NCBI RefSeq assembly: GCF_018847975.1
Contig: NZ_CP072597.1
Span: 2,891,001 to 2,955,000 of the forward strand
Origin: Lysobacter sp. K5869
Lineage (GTDB): Bacteria; Pseudomonadota; Gammaproteobacteria; Xanthomonadales; Xanthomonadaceae
Reading direction: 5' to 3'
Length of the DNA: 64,000 bases
Numbering within the stretch: the stretch's first letter is position 1; each line of letters begins with the position of its first letter. The notes under the pieces were generated by a model. It saw only the letters and a list, made by a program, of their open reading frames with translations. It did not search any database and was not told the DNA's origin. The position numbers and the translations under genes were made by a program. This document shows, piece by piece, positions 51,615-61,042 of the stretch.

Positions 51615-54395
51615 GTGTCCGACGCCGCCGCCCCCGCCCCGCACGACTCCCAGACCGATTCCAAGGCGTTCGAGCCCGCCGCGCTCGAAGCCGCCGCCCA
51701 GCGCTACTGGGACGAAACCCGCGCCTTCGAGGTCGACGAGCGCTCGGCCAAGCCCAAGTACTACTGCCTGTCGATGCTGCCGTACCCGTCGGGCGCGCTG
51801 CACATGGGCCACGTGCGCAACTACACCATCGGCGACGTGATCAGCCGCTACAAGCGCATGACCGGCTTCAACGTGCTGCAGCCGATGGGCTGGGACGCGT
51901 TCGGCCTGCCGGCCGAGAACGCCGCGATCAAGAACAAGACCGCGCCGGCCAAGTGGACCTACGCCAACATCGCCCACATGAAGGCGCAGCTCAAGACCAT
52001 GGGCTACGCCATCGACTGGTCGCGCGAGTTCGCCACCTGCACGCCGGACTACTACGTGCACGAGCAGCGCATGTTCGTGCGGCTGATGAAGCAGGGCCTG
52101 GCCTACCGCAAGAATTCGGTGGTCAACTGGGACCCGATCGACCAGACCGTGCTGGCCAACGAGCAGGTCATCGACGGCCGCGGCTGGCGCACCGGCGCGC
52201 TGGTGGAAAAGCGCGAAATCCCGCAGTGGTTCCTCAAGATCACCGACTACGCCCAGCAGCTGCTCGACGGCCTGGACGCGCTGCCGGGCTGGCCGGACGC
52301 GGTCAAGACCATGCAGCGCAACTGGATCGGCCGCAGCGAAGGCCTGGAGATCCGTTTCGACGTGGTCGAGGAGGACGGCCGCCCGGTCGATGCCGCGCTG
52401 AACGATCTGGTGGTGTTCACCACCCGTCCCGACACCTTGATGGGCGTGACCTACGTGTCGGTCGCCGCCGAGCACCCGCTGGCCGCGCACGCCGCGCTCA
52501 GCGATCCCGATCTGGCCGCCTTCATCGCCGAGCTGCGCCAGGGCGGCGTGTCGGAAGCCGAGCTGGAAACCCAGGAAAAGCGCGGCCGCGACACCGGCCT
52601 GCGCGCGGTCCATCCGGTCACCGGCGAACAAGTGCCGGTGTACGTGGCCAACTTCGTGCTGATGAGCTACGGCACCGGCGCGGTCATGGCCGTGCCCGGC
52701 CACGATCAGCGCGACTGGGAATTCGCCAAGCGCTACCACCTGCCGATCAAGACCGTGATCGTCCCCGACGCGGTGCGCGACGCGCTGGCCGAAATCGGCC
52801 GCGACGTGGCCGCGCACGCCGACCCGATGCGCAGCGCGCTGGGCGGCGCGCCGGCGCTGGACGTGTACGACACCAGCGCCGCGGTGCAGGTGGTGCAGGA
52901 ATTCCAGACCGGCATCGACGAGCAAGGCCCGTGGACCGAGCGCGGCTGGCTGGTCAATTCCGGCGAGTACGACGGTTTCGACTTCCAGCAGGCGCTGGAC
53001 GCCCTGGCCGCGCGTTTCGAGGCCGAAGGCCGCGGCAACCGCCGGGTCAACTTCCGCCTGCGCGACTGGGGCGTGAGCCGCCAGCGCTATTGGGGCTGCC
53101 CGATCCCGGTGATCCTGTGCCCGAGCTGCGGCGACGTGCCGGTGCCGGAAGACCAGTTGCCGGTGGTGCTGCCGGAAGACGTCGAATTCAGCGGCGTCGC
53201 CTCGCCGATCAAGGCCGATCCGAACTGGCGCAAGACCACCTGCCCGAACTGCGGCGGCGCGGCCGAGCGCGAAACCGACACCTTCGACACCTTCATGGAG
53301 TCGAGCTGGTACTACGCGCGCTACACCTCGCCGGGCGCGGCCCAGCAGGTCGACGAACGCGCCAAGTACTGGACCCCGGTGGACCAGTACATCGGCGGCA
53401 TCGAGCACGCGATCCTGCACCTGATGTACTTCCGCTTCTATCACAAGCTCATGCGCGATCAGGGGCTGGTGAACAGCGACGAGCCCGCGGTCAATCTGAT
53501 GACCCAGGGCATGGTGATCGCCGAGACCTACTCGCGCGGCCCGAAGGGTTCGGAGGAGTGGTTCAACCCGGCCGACGTCGAGGTCACGCGCGACGAGCGC
53601 GGCCGCATCGTCGGGGCGACGCTCAAGGCGGACGGGCAGCCGGTGGACATCGGCGGCACCGAGAAAATGTCGAAGTCGAAGAACAACGGCGTCGACCCCA
53701 AGCTGATGGTCGACAAGTTCGGCGCCGACACCGTGCGCCTGTTCTCGATGTTCGCCGCGCCGCCGGACCAGTCGCTGGAGTGGAACGAGGCGGGCGTGGA
53801 AGGCATGGCGCGGTTCCTGCGCCGGCTGTGGACCGCGGTGCAAAAGCACGCCGACGCCGGCGTCGCGCCGGCGCTCGACGCCGCCGCGCTGACCGCGCCG
53901 CAAAAGACCCTGCGCCGGCAGATCCACGAAACCGTGCAGAAGGTCGGCGGCGACTACGGCCGCCGCCACAGCTTCAACACCGCGATCGCCGCGGTGATGG
54001 AACTGCTCAACCATCTGTACAAGTTCGACGACGCCAGCGGCAACGGCCGCGCCCTGCGCCAGGAAGCGCTGGAAGCGATGGTGCTGCTGCTCAATCCGAT
54101 CACCCCGCACACCAGCCACGCGCTGTGGCAGACGCTGGGCCACGCCGAAACCCTGCTGGAAGACATCGCCTTCCCGCAGGCCGACGAGGCCGCGCTGACC
54201 CGCGACGCGGCGACCCTGGCGGTGCAGGTCAACGGCAAGCTGCGCGGCACGATCGAGGTCGCGATCAACACGCCCAAGGACGAGATCGAACGGCTCGCGC
54301 TGGCCGAACCGAACGCGGCCAAGTACCTGGAAGGGCTGACCGTGCGCAAGGTGATCGTGGTGCCGGGCAAGATCGTCAACATCGTCGCGGCCTGA
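51615..54395 (+). CDS. leuS: Leucyl-tRNA synthetase
   Basis: The protein is 926 aa from a GTG at 51615, longer than the usual ~860-880 because of an Ala/Pro-rich N-terminus and a larger editing-domain region. Class I signatures are present: '[14 protein letters not shown]' (HIGH variant HMGH) and KMSKS (684-688). '[13 protein letters not shown]' marks the CP1 editing domain that hydrolyses mischarged tRNA, and two CxxC zinc-type pairs occur near residues 503 and 544. It charges tRNA-Leu. It heads the leuS-gst-lptE-holA-nadD-rsfS block, largely conserved in xanthomonads. Confidence 0.97.
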   Translation: MSDAAAPAPHDSQTDSKAFEPAALEAAAQRYWDETRAFEVDERSAKPKYYCLSMLPYPSGALHMGHVRNYTIGDVISRYKRMTGFNVLQPMGWDAFGLPAENAAIKNKTAPAKWTYANIAHMKAQLKTMGYAIDWSREFATCTPDYYVHEQRMFVRLMKQGLAYRKNSVVNWDPIDQTVLANEQVIDGRGWRTGALVEKREIPQWFLKITDYAQQLLDGLDALPGWPDAVKTMQRNWIGRSEGLEIRFDVVEEDGRPVDAALNDLVVFTTRPDTLMGVTYVSVAAEHPLAAHAALSDPDLAAFIAELRQGGVSEAELETQEKRGRDTGLRAVHPVTGEQVPVYVANFVLMSYGTGAVMAVPGHDQRDWEFAKRYHLPIKTVIVPDAVRDALAEIGRDVAAHADPMRSALGGAPALDVYDTSAAVQVVQEFQTGIDEQGPWTERGWLVNSGEYDGFDFQQALDALAARFEAEGRGNRRVNFRLRDWGVSRQRYWGCPIPVILCPSCGDVPVPEDQLPVVLPEDVEFSGVASPIKADPNWRKTTCPNCGGAAERETDTFDTFMESSWYYARYTSPGAAQQVDERAKYWTPVDQYIGGIEHAILHLMYFRFYHKLMRDQGLVNSDEPAVNLMTQGMVIAETYSRGPKGSEEWFNPADVEVTRDERGRIVGATLKADGQPVDIGGTEKMSKSKNNGVDPKLMVDKFGADTVRLFSMFAAPPDQSLEWNEAGVEGMARFLRRLWTAVQKHADAGVAPALDAAALTAPQKTLRRQIHETVQKVGGDYGRRHSFNTAIAAVMELLNHLYKFDDASGNGRALRQEALEAMVLLLNPITPHTSHALWQTLGHAETLLEDIAFPQADEAALTRDAATLAVQVNGKLRGTIEVAINTPKDEIERLALAEPNAAKYLEGLTVRKVIVVPGKIVNIVAA

Positions 54396-54555
54396 TCGCC
54401 CGCCGGTCCGTCCTCGCTCGACCGACGCCGCCAACCCGGCGCCGGTCGAGCCGCGCGCCGGCGAAGCCGGGCAGGGCGTTGTCGCGCGTCTATCCCGGTT
54501 CCCCATTCCCGCTTCTTGACCCCGCGGCTCACTCCCGCTTCTCGGCCCCCGCCCC

Positions 54556-55227
54556 ATGACCGCGATCCTTTACTGCCACCCCGATTCGGGCTTCAGCTAC
54601 AAGGTCGCGCTGGCGCTGCGCCTGCTCGATGTCGAATTCGAGCAGCGCCAGGTCGATATCCGCCTCCCGCGCGACCAACGCTCGCAGGAATTCCGCGCCA
54701 TCGCCGCGCACGGCGAAGTGCCGGTGCTGCGCATCGACGGGCTGACCCTGTGCCAGTCCAACGTGATCCTGGATTACCTCGCCGCGCGCCAGGACGCGCA
54801 CGGCGGCCCGCGCCGCCTCGACGGCGCCGATCTCGAACAGCGCCTGCACGTGCGCGAGTGGCTGTCGTGGGAAGCCAACCGGGTCAGCCTCAACCTCGCC
54901 CATTCGCGCTACGGCCGCCAGTTCGGCGATTACGGCCCGGCCTTGCTGGCGTGGTACGACCGCCGCAGCCGCGCCGATCTCGAGCGCTTGCAGGCGCAGC
55001 TCGCGCAGACCCCGTGGCTGGCCGGCGCCGCGCCGACCATCGCGGACGTGGCCTGCATGGGCTATCTGTGCTTCACCGTCGAGCCCTGGGCCGAACCGGC
55101 CGGCGTCGCCCACGCCGAGTGGGCGCAGCGCTGGCCCGCGCTCAAGCAGTGGTACGACCGGGTCCTGGCGCTGCCGGGCGGCGCCAGCGCGCAGGACCTG
55201 TTCGCCGGCCACGAAATCCGTTACTGA
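54556..55227 (+). CDS. Glutathione S-transferase family protein
   Basis: The protein is 223 aa. The N-terminal thioredoxin-like domain reads 'ILYCHPDSGFSYKVALALRL' with Ser as likely catalytic residue, 'GEVPVLRIDG' with the cis-Pro, and 'LCQSNVILDYLA' (the usual SNAI position). The helical C-terminal domain follows with 'TPWLAGAAPTIADVACMGYL'. It likely conjugates or isomerises with glutathione; the substrate is unknown. It lies between leuS and lptE, which are adjacent in many gammaproteobacteria. Confidence 0.92.
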   Translation: MTAILYCHPDSGFSYKVALALRLLDVEFEQRQVDIRLPRDQRSQEFRAIAAHGEVPVLRIDGLTLCQSNVILDYLAARQDAHGGPRRLDGADLEQRLHVREWLSWEANRVSLNLAHSRYGRQFGDYGPALLAWYDRRSRADLERLQAQLAQTPWLAGAAPTIADVACMGYLCFTVEPWAEPAGVAHAEWAQRWPALKQWYDRVLALPGGASAQDLFAGHEIRY

Positions 55228-55315
55228 GCCGCGGCCGCGCGCGGCGCGCGCACCGCGTCGCACGGTTCAGCCTTCGCTATTGATGCCCACGGCCGCCTCG
55301 TCCAGACTTCGCCCC

Positions 55316-55825
55316 ATGACGCCTCGCTCCCTTTTCGCCCGCACGTCGCTTGCGGCTCTCGTGCTGGCCCTGTCGGCCTGCGGCTTCCAATTGCGCCAAG
55401 CGCTGACCCTGCCGCCGGACCTCGGCCCCGTGCGCGTGGTCTCGGTCGACCGCTACAGCCCGCTGGCCGAATCGCTGGCCCAGGCGCTGACCCGCGCCGG
55501 CGCCGTGCCGGCCCAGGAGGGCTCGGCGGAAGTGGCGGTGCTCGACCTGATGTCCGAACGCTGGGGCGACACCCCGGCCGCGCTCGACGAACTCGGCCGC
55601 GTGCAGGAATACAGCCTGCGCTACGCCGTGGTGTTCGAGCTGCGCAAGGCCGACGGCAAGCCGCTGGTGCCGCGCCAGAGCATCGAACTGTCGCGCGACT
55701 ACGTGTCCAGCCCGACCAACGCCATCGGCACCGAGGGCGAGCGCGAAATCCTGATGCGCGAAATGCGCCGCGAAATGAGTTCGGCGGTGCTACGCCGGAT
55801 CGGCGCGGTCAGCGAACGGCGCTGA
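55316..55825 (+). CDS. lptE: LPS-assembly lipoprotein LptE
   Basis: The protein is 169 aa from the ATG at 55316; an earlier start at 55280 would put 12 residues before the signal. Lipobox LSAC (Cys about 20) is followed at once by 'GFQLRQALTLPPDL', the conserved LptE opening. It plugs the LptD barrel in the outer membrane and helps deliver lipopolysaccharide to the surface. Its place between leuS and holA is the standard one. Confidence 0.94.
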   Translation: MTPRSLFARTSLAALVLALSACGFQLRQALTLPPDLGPVRVVSVDRYSPLAESLAQALTRAGAVPAQEGSAEVAVLDLMSERWGDTPAALDELGRVQEYSLRYAVVFELRKADGKPLVPRQSIELSRDYVSSPTNAIGTEGEREILMREMRREMSSAVLRRIGAVSERR

Positions 55826-55853
55826 GCCGCATCGCCGGCCGGCCCGTCGCCTC

Positions 55854-56900
55854 ATGGAACTGACCCCCGAGCGCCTCGTCGCCCAGCTCGACCAGGAACC
55901 GCTGCGCCCGGCCTATCTGATCGCCGGCCCCGAGCCGCTGCGCGTGCTCGAAGCCGCCGACGCCGTGCGCGCCGCCGCGCGCGCCCAGGGCATCGGCGAG
56001 CGCGAAGTGTTCGAAGCCGAAGGCAACCAGCGCGAACCCGACTGGAACGCGCTGTCGGCGAGTTTCCGCGCGCCCAGCCTGTTCGCCAGCCGGCGCTTGC
56101 TGGAACTGCGCCTGCCCAGCGGCAAGCCGGGCAAGGAAGGCGCCGAGGTCATCGCCGATTTCTGCGCCGACCCGCCGCAAGACGCGTCCTTGCTGATCTC
56201 CTGCGGCGAATGGAGCAAGCAGCACGGCGGCAAGTGGAGCGAAGCCATCGGCCGCATCGGCCACATCGCCGTGGCCTGGGCGATCAAGCCGCACGAACTG
56301 CCCGAATGGATCGAGCGCCGCCTGCGCCAGCGCGGCCTGCGCGCCGACCGCGACGCGGTGCAGAGCCTGGCCGACCGGGTCGAGGGCAATCTGCTCGCGG
56401 CCGCGCAGGAAGTCGACAAGCTCGCGCTGCTGTCCGACGGCGAGACGCTCACGGTCGAGCGCATGCAGGCCTTGGTCGCCGACGCCGCGCGCTTCGACGT
56501 GTTCCGCGTGCTCGACGCGGCGATGAACGGGCAGGGCGCGAACGTCTCGCGCATGCTCGCCGGCCTGCGCGCCGAGGGCGAAGCCGTGCCGGCGCTGCTG
56601 GGCATGGTGGTGATGGAACTGCAGCGCACCGCCGCGCTGGCGCGGGTGTCGGCGCGCGGCGGCAATCTGACCTCCGAATTCAAGGCCCAGCGCATCTGGG
56701 ATTCCAAGCAGCCGATGTACCGCCGCGCGCTGCAGCGCCACGACGCGCGCCGCTGGGAAGCGTTGCTGGCCCAGGCCGGACGCGTGGACCGCATGGCCAA
56801 GGGCCGCGAAGCCGGCGACGCCTGGGTGGCGCTGGAACGGCTGCTGCTGGCGGTCGCTGAACCGCGCGCGCTGCGCCTGCTGGCCGTCGGCGCGGTCTGA
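55854..56900 (+). CDS. holA: DNA polymerase III subunit delta
   Basis: The protein is 348 aa and starts 28 nt after lptE. 'RPAYLIAGPEPLRVLEAADA' is the opening P-loop-like region of the delta subunit; a 'LLISCGEWSK' strand and 'DAVQSLADRVEGNLLAAAQE' then 'FDVFRVLDAAMNG' blocks are family hallmarks. It opens the beta clamp within the clamp loader during replication. It is co-transcribed with nadD. Confidence 0.95.
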   Translation: MELTPERLVAQLDQEPLRPAYLIAGPEPLRVLEAADAVRAAARAQGIGEREVFEAEGNQREPDWNALSASFRAPSLFASRRLLELRLPSGKPGKEGAEVIADFCADPPQDASLLISCGEWSKQHGGKWSEAIGRIGHIAVAWAIKPHELPEWIERRLRQRGLRADRDAVQSLADRVEGNLLAAAQEVDKLALLSDGETLTVERMQALVADAARFDVFRVLDAAMNGQGANVSRMLAGLRAEGEAVPALLGMVVMELQRTAALARVSARGGNLTSEFKAQRIWDSKQPMYRRALQRHDARRWEALLAQAGRVDRMAKGREAGDAWVALERLLLAVAEPRALRLLAVGAV

Positions 56901-56917
56901 GCGGCGGGCCTGCGCGC

Positions 56918-57577
56918 ATGAGCCTGCTCGTTTTCTACGGCGGCACCTTCGATCCGATCCACGACGGCCACCTCGCCGTCGCCCGCGCCGCGCGCGACGC
57001 GCTGGCCGCGCAAGTGCGGCTGATGCCGGCCGCCGACCCGCCGCACCGCGCCGCGCCCGGCGCCGACGCGGCGCAGCGCGCGCACATGCTCGATCTGGCC
57101 GTGGCGGACGAAACCGGGTTGCTGGTGGACCGGCGCGAACTGCGCCGCGAGGGCCGTTCCTACACGGTCGAGACCCTGCGCGAGGCGCGCGCCGAATTCG
57201 GCGCGCAGCGCCCGCTGGCGCTGCTGGTCGGCGCCGACAGCTTCCTCGACCTGCCCCAGTGGCGCGAATGGCAGGCCTTGTTCGGGCTGGCCCATTTCGT
57301 CGTCGCCGAGCGGCCCGGCAGCCCGCTGGACGCGGCCCGCATCGAAGCCATCGCACCGGGACGCGAGACCGCGGACCCCGAAGCATTGCGCGGCGCCCCG
57401 GCCGGCCGGGTCTACCGCCTCAAACAGCCGCTGCACGCCGAATCGGCCAGTCAGGTCCGCCAGCTCATCGCCGATGGGCGGCCCTGGGACGAGTTCGTGC
57501 CGCCGCCGGTGGCCGCCTACATCCGCCGCAGCGGGCTGTACGGCGTCGTCGCCGACCGCGGCGCGACGACCGCCTGA
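56918..57577 (+). CDS. nadD: Nicotinate-nucleotide adenylyltransferase
   Basis: The protein is 219 aa. Nucleotidyltransferase motif 'YGGTFDPIHDGH' (residues about 6-17) holds the (H/T)xGH signature; 'LLVGADSFLDLPQWREW' and 'VRQLIADG' complete the adenylyltransferase fold. It makes deamido-NAD from nicotinate mononucleotide and ATP in the NAD pathway. It starts 17 nt after holA. Confidence 0.95.
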   Translation: MSLLVFYGGTFDPIHDGHLAVARAARDALAAQVRLMPAADPPHRAAPGADAAQRAHMLDLAVADETGLLVDRRELRREGRSYTVETLREARAEFGAQRPLALLVGADSFLDLPQWREWQALFGLAHFVVAERPGSPLDAARIEAIAPGRETADPEALRGAPAGRVYRLKQPLHAESASQVRQLIADGRPWDEFVPPPVAAYIRRSGLYGVVADRGATTA

Positions 57578-57598
57578 ACGCCGCGCCGCGCGGTCCGC

Positions 57599-57634
57599 AG
57601 CGCCGCCGCGAAGGCCTTGGGTATAATCGGCGCA
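57599..57634 (+). promoter_or_regulatory. Promoter with perfect -10 before rsfS
   Basis: TATAAT at 57622-57627 stands out in this GC-rich DNA, in TTGGGTATAATCGG. The -35 is weak. Transcription would start about 30 nt before the rsfS TTG, so rsfS may have its own promoter in addition to the operon's. Confidence 0.6.
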
Positions 57635-57662
57635 TATCTTCCGAATCACGAGCCGCATCCTC

Positions 57663-58100
57663 TTGACCAGCCAAGCCCAAGTCATCAAGACCCAGTTGCC
57701 GAACCCGCCGCCGCCGACCGAACTGCTGCTCAAGACGGTCCACGCAGCGGTCGAAGAGCTCAAGGCCAAGGATGTCGTCGAAATCGACGTGCGCGGCAAG
57801 AGCAGCGTCACCGACTACATGGTGGTCGCCTCCGGCACCTCGACCCGGCACGTCAAGTCGATCGCCGACGAAGTCGTCAAATTCGCCAAGAACCTCGACG
57901 TCATGCCGCTGGGCGTGGAGGGCGAGCGCGAAGCCGAGTGGGTGCTGGTCGATCTCGGCGACGTCGTCGTCCACGTCATGCTGCCGCGCGTGCGCGAGTT
58001 CTACGCGCTCGAGCGCCTGTGGACGGTCGGCGACCAACCGCCGCCGCCGGAAGGCGTCGAAGGCCGCCGCGGCGAATCCGACGAAGACGAACGCTACTGA
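57663..58100 (+). CDS. rsfS: Ribosomal silencing factor RsfS
   Basis: The protein is 145 aa from a TTG at 57663. The RsfS/YbeB core is clear: '[20 protein letters not shown]', '[16 protein letters not shown]', '[20 protein letters not shown]', '[10 protein letters not shown]'. It binds ribosomal protein uL14 and blocks subunit joining in starved cells. The acidic C-terminal tail (about 25 residues) is not needed for the fold. rlmH, the usual next gene, is not present; a REP array follows instead. Confidence 0.95.
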   Translation: MTSQAQVIKTQLPNPPPPTELLLKTVHAAVEELKAKDVVEIDVRGKSSVTDYMVVASGTSTRHVKSIADEVVKFAKNLDVMPLGVEGEREAEWVLVDLGDVVVHVMLPRVREFYALERLWTVGDQPPPPEGVEGRRGESDEDERY

Positions 58101-58115
58101 CGCCTTCGCCCCCGC

Positions 58116-58154
58116 GAAACGAAAACGGCGCCCAACGGCGCCGTTTTTCGTTTC
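58116..58154 (+). terminator. Terminator after rsfS
   Basis: ACGGCGCC and GGCGCCGT pair around a short CAA loop, flanked by complementary GAAACGAAA and TTTCGTTTC, with five T after the stem. Confidence 0.9.
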
Positions 58155-58177
58155 CGCCCAAACACCCGCGCCGCCAC

Positions 58178-58450
58178 GATTCCGACCGTAGGAGCGGCGT
58201 AAGCCGCGACCGCGACACCTCGCCAACGACGAAACCCGCATCCCGGCGTCCTCACCCACCGTCGAATTCCAGGCCCGCGCGCCGCCAAGATTCCGACTGT
58301 AGGAGCGGCGCAAGCCGCGACCGCGACACCTCGCCAACGACGAAACCCGCACCACCCGGCGTCCTCACCCACCGCCAAATTCCAGTCCTGCGCGGCGCCA
58401 CGATTCCGACTGTAGGAGCGGCGCAAGCCGCGACCGCGACACCTCGCTTA
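58178..58450. repeat. Three-unit ~111-bp REP array
   Basis: Units begin GATTCCGAC at 58178, 58289 and 58402 (periods 111 and 113). Each contains GTAGGAGCGGCG(T/C)AAGCCGCG and then CGCGACACCTCGC. The REP core is the same as the arm of the composite elements at 7420 and 40362, here always in one orientation. Confidence 0.85.
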
Positions 58451-58519
58451 CGACGCAACCTGATCCGCGCGCCGACCGCGCACGACGCTCCGACCGAACC
58501 GACGCAACCCCCACACCGC

Positions 58520-59137
58520 TCAACTCAACGCCAGCTTCCCCGCCGCTATCGCCACCAACCCGCCGGCGAAACCATCGATCCACCGCCGCTTGCGCTCGCC
58601 GAACCCACCGCCGCCACGCGCGCTGCGTCCGAGCACCACGCTCAACCCCGCATACACCACCGCGCAACCCGCGACGAACAGCCCCGACAACGCGACCGCC
58701 TGCATCGCCGCCGGCGCCCCGGGGCGCATGAACTGCGGCAGGATCGCGAGATAAATCATCATCCCCTTGGGATTCAGCGCGGCGGTCAGAAACCCTCGCC
58801 GGAACGCATCGCCGCGCCCGCCCGCCGCGCGCACCTCCAACCCGCCGGGCCGCCACGCCGCGCGCAACAGCTTCAACGCCAACCACGCCAGATAAACCAC
58901 TCCGATCCAGCGCAACGCCTGGAACAACACCGGCGAGGCCGCCACCAACGCCGCCAGCCCCAGCGCGGCCAGCAGCGAATGCAGCACGTACCCGGCGCAC
59001 ACCCCAGCGGTGGCGCGCAGCCCGGCCGCGGCGCCGCCGCCGAGGCTTTGCGAGGCGACGAACAGCATGTCCGGCCCCGGCGTGCAGATCAGCGGGAGCA
59101 CGGTGGCGCAGAAGAGCAGGGCGGTATGCGGGTCCAT
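58520..59137 (-). CDS. LysE-family amino-acid exporter
   Basis: The protein is 205 aa from the ATG at 59137 (or 208 from 59146). Six spans are visible; 'CTPGPDMLFVASQSLGGGAA' and 'NPKGMMIYLAILPQF' are LysE/RhtB hallmarks. It exports an amino acid. A divergent Lrp-family regulator gene starts 112 bp away, which is the usual control arrangement, with the amino acid as likely signal. Confidence 0.93.
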   Translation of the reverse strand: MDPHTALLFCATVLPLICTPGPDMLFVASQSLGGGAAAGLRATAGVCAGYVLHSLLAALGLAALVAASPVLFQALRWIGVVYLAWLALKLLRAAWRPGGLEVRAAGGRGDAFRRGFLTAALNPKGMMIYLAILPQFMRPGAPAAMQAVALSGLFVAGCAVVYAGLSVVLGRSARGGGGFGERKRRWIDGFAGGLVAIAAGKLALS

Positions 59138-59249
59138 GGACGCCATGGTCGGCCGAATCGGCCGGCAGAGGGTTGCGCCGATGCCGCGTTTGTCGGAATT
59201 ATTGGCAGGAAATGCCGCTCCGGCACCGATAAGCGCAACCAGGATTCCA

Positions 59250-59708
59250 ATGAGACTCGACGAAACCGACCGCCGCATCCTGCGCGCCCTGCAGCGCAAC
59301 GGCCGCATCCAGAACGCCGAACTGGCCGAGCAGGTCGGCCTGTCGCCGTCGCCCTGCCTGCGCCGGGTCCGGCTGCTGGAAGAGGCGGGCGTGATCGAGC
59401 GCTACATCGCCGTGCTCGATCCGGCCCGCCTGGGCCTGCGCATGACGCTGTTCACCCGGGTCTGGCTGCTGACCCAGGACGCCGAAACCATCGACCGCTT
59501 CGTCGCCGCGATGCAGCGCCTGGAGCAAGTGATGGAGTGCTACATCGTGCTCGGCGAATGCGACGCGATGCTGCGCGTGGTGGTCGCCGACCTCGACGAT
59601 TACCGCCGCTTCCAGACCACGCACTTGACCCGCGCCAACGGCATTTCCAACGTCAAGACCGATCTGCCGAGCCAAGTGGTCAAGCGCAGCTACGAGTTGC
59701 CGCTGTAA
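59250..59708 (+). CDS. Lrp/AsnC-family transcriptional regulator
   Basis: The protein is 152 aa. The N-terminal helix-turn-helix is 'DRRILRALQRNGRIQNAELA' with 'VGLSPSPCLRRVRLLEE', followed by the RAM ligand-binding domain ('VMECYIVLGECDAMLRVVVA', 'ISNVKTDLPSQVVKRSYELP'). It probably responds to an amino acid and controls the divergent exporter. It starts at 59250, after the weak AGGATTCCA site. Confidence 0.93.
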   Translation: MRLDETDRRILRALQRNGRIQNAELAEQVGLSPSPCLRRVRLLEEAGVIERYIAVLDPARLGLRMTLFTRVWLLTQDAETIDRFVAAMQRLEQVMECYIVLGECDAMLRVVVADLDDYRRFQTTHLTRANGISNVKTDLPSQVVKRSYELPL

Positions 59709-59723
59709 GCCGCGGCGCAAACG

Positions 59724-59750
59724 AAAAGGGCGCCCGAAGGCGCCCTCTCG
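59724..59750 (-). terminator. Terminator between lrp and bax1-type genes
   Basis: AGGGCGCC, loop CGAA and GGCGCCCT form an 8-bp stem; the minus strand continues TTTTCG, so it mainly serves the gene ending at 59769, while lrp may also stop here. Confidence 0.85.
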
Positions 59751-59768
59751 CGGAATCGCGCGGGTGGA

Positions 59769-60533
59769 TCAGTTGCGCGACTGCAGCTTCGACAGCAGGC
59801 GCAGGAACTCGATGTACAGCCACACCAGGGTGACCATCAGGCCGAACGCGCCGTACCACTCCATGTACTTCGGCGCGCCTTGCTCGACGCCGGTTTCGAT
59901 GAAGTCGAAATCCAGCACCAGGTTCAGCGCGGCGATCACCACCACGAACAGGCTGAAGCCGATGCCGATGATGCCGGACTGGTGGATGTAGGGGATTTCG
60001 ATGTTGAACATGCGCAGCACGATCGACGCCAGATACACCAGGCCGATGCCGCCGGTGGCCGCGACTACGCCGAGCTTGAAGTTCTCGGTGGCCTTGATCA
60101 GGCCGGTGCGGTACGCCGCCAGCAGCGCGAACAAGGTGCCGAAGGTCAGCATCACCGCCTGGATCACGATGCCCGGGAAGCGCGCTTCGAAGATCGAGGA
60201 GATCGCGCCGAGGAAGAAGCCTTCCAGCAGCGCGTACAGCGGCGCGCTGATCGGCGACCACTCCTTCTTGAAGATGGTGACCATGCTCAGCACGAAGCCG
60301 CCGATCAGGCCGCCCCACAGATACAGGCCGGCGCCGGAGACCTGTCCGCGCGGGCCGATCTCGATCTGGTTCCAGGCGAAGGCGGCGGTGAGCACGGTCA
60401 GCAACAGCAGGAAGCCGGTCTTGTTGACCGTTCCGTTCAGGCTCATCGCCTGATCGCCGCCGCGGACGACCGCGCCGCTGCCGAGGTCGAGGAAGGTGGA
60501 TTCCTTGAGGGCGGGATTGCCGCTGCGCATCAT
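59769..60533 (-). CDS. Bax inhibitor-1/YccA family membrane protein
   Basis: The protein is 254 aa (start at 60533 or the next codon, with GGAG ten bases upstream). Seven hydrophobic spans follow a 35-residue cytoplasmic tail. 'LYALLEGFFLGAISSIFE' and 'VVVIAALNLVLDFDFIE' match the bacterial BI-1 group with its conserved acidic pair (D.DFIE). Members form calcium-leak or proton-sensitive channels; in E. coli YccA interacts with FtsH. The gene is followed by a terminator. Confidence 0.92.
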   Translation of the reverse strand: MMRSGNPALKESTFLDLGSGAVVRGGDQAMSLNGTVNKTGFLLLLTVLTAAFAWNQIEIGPRGQVSGAGLYLWGGLIGGFVLSMVTIFKKEWSPISAPLYALLEGFFLGAISSIFEARFPGIVIQAVMLTFGTLFALLAAYRTGLIKATENFKLGVVAATGGIGLVYLASIVLRMFNIEIPYIHQSGIIGIGFSLFVVVIAALNLVLDFDFIETGVEQGAPKYMEWYGAFGLMVTLVWLYIEFLRLLSKLQSRN

Positions 60534-60704
60534 CGGTGTAGCTCCTTTTCGTAGCCGGCCGCGGGCGGCGCCCGCGACTTGAGAATGAATTCCAACTGGC
60601 CCGAAGCATACACGCGGCCCGCGGCGGCCGGCCTCGGCAGGATGTTTCCAAATGTTCGCGCCGCCCGCCGCGGACGGGCGGACTGGACCGATTGCGCGAC
60701 AGGA

Positions 60705-60737
60705 TTGACAGTTCAGGAATCGGCGACGAAACTATGC
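60705..60737 (+). promoter_or_regulatory. tRNA operon promoter
   Basis: A perfect TTGACA at 60705-60710 is followed at about 17-19 bp by AAACTAT (60729-60735). This puts transcription start at about 60740, near 40 nt before tRNA-Pro. Confidence 0.6.
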
Positions 60738-60777
60738 GGCCTTTCGCGGCGTTGGCGCGCTACGGAAGTCCCGGTTC

Positions 60778-60854
60778 CGGGGTATAGCTCAGCCTGGTAG
60801 AGCGCCAGCTTTGGGAGCTGGATGTCGTGGGTTCGAATCCCTCTGCCCCGACCA
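60778..60854 (+). tRNA. tRNA-Pro (anticodon TGG)
   Basis: The 77-nt cloverleaf is complete: acceptor CGGGGTA pairs with TGCCCCG, D-arm AGCTCAGCCTGGTAGAGC, anticodon TGG in CTTTGGGAG, T-arm GGGTTCGAATCCC, and encoded CCA. Confidence 0.97.
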
Positions 60855-60897
60855 TCCATCGATCAGGCCGGCCGTCAGTTAAGATTCGCTTTACCTG

Positions 60898-60974
60898 GCG
60901 CCCGTAGCTCAACCGGATAGAGCACCGGCCTTCTAAGCCGGTGGTTGCAGGTTCGATTCCTGCCGGGCGCGCCA
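60898..60974 (+). tRNA. tRNA-Arg (anticodon TCT)
   Basis: The 77-nt gene has acceptor GCGCCCG paired with CGGGCGC, D-arm AGCTCAACCGGATAGAGC, anticodon TCT in CTTCTAA, T-arm CAGGTTCGATTCCTG and encoded CCA. Its 3' end abuts an integrated element, so the T-arm to CCA segment is the likely attachment-site core. Confidence 0.97.
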
Positions 60975-61042
60975 TATCTATCAGTAGGTTAGCGCGTTCG
61001 CGCTGTGGATAACCTGACCTCTCCTGAAAATCCCCCTGAAAA

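Noticed and set aside
49287..54557. 1756-codon open frame on the minus strand and 1689-codon frame on the plus strand over leuS
   Set aside because: Both run across the real leuS and cyclase genes in other frames. They are Arg/Ala/Val-rich, cross gene boundaries and carry no family motif; long antisense frames are expected at this GC content.
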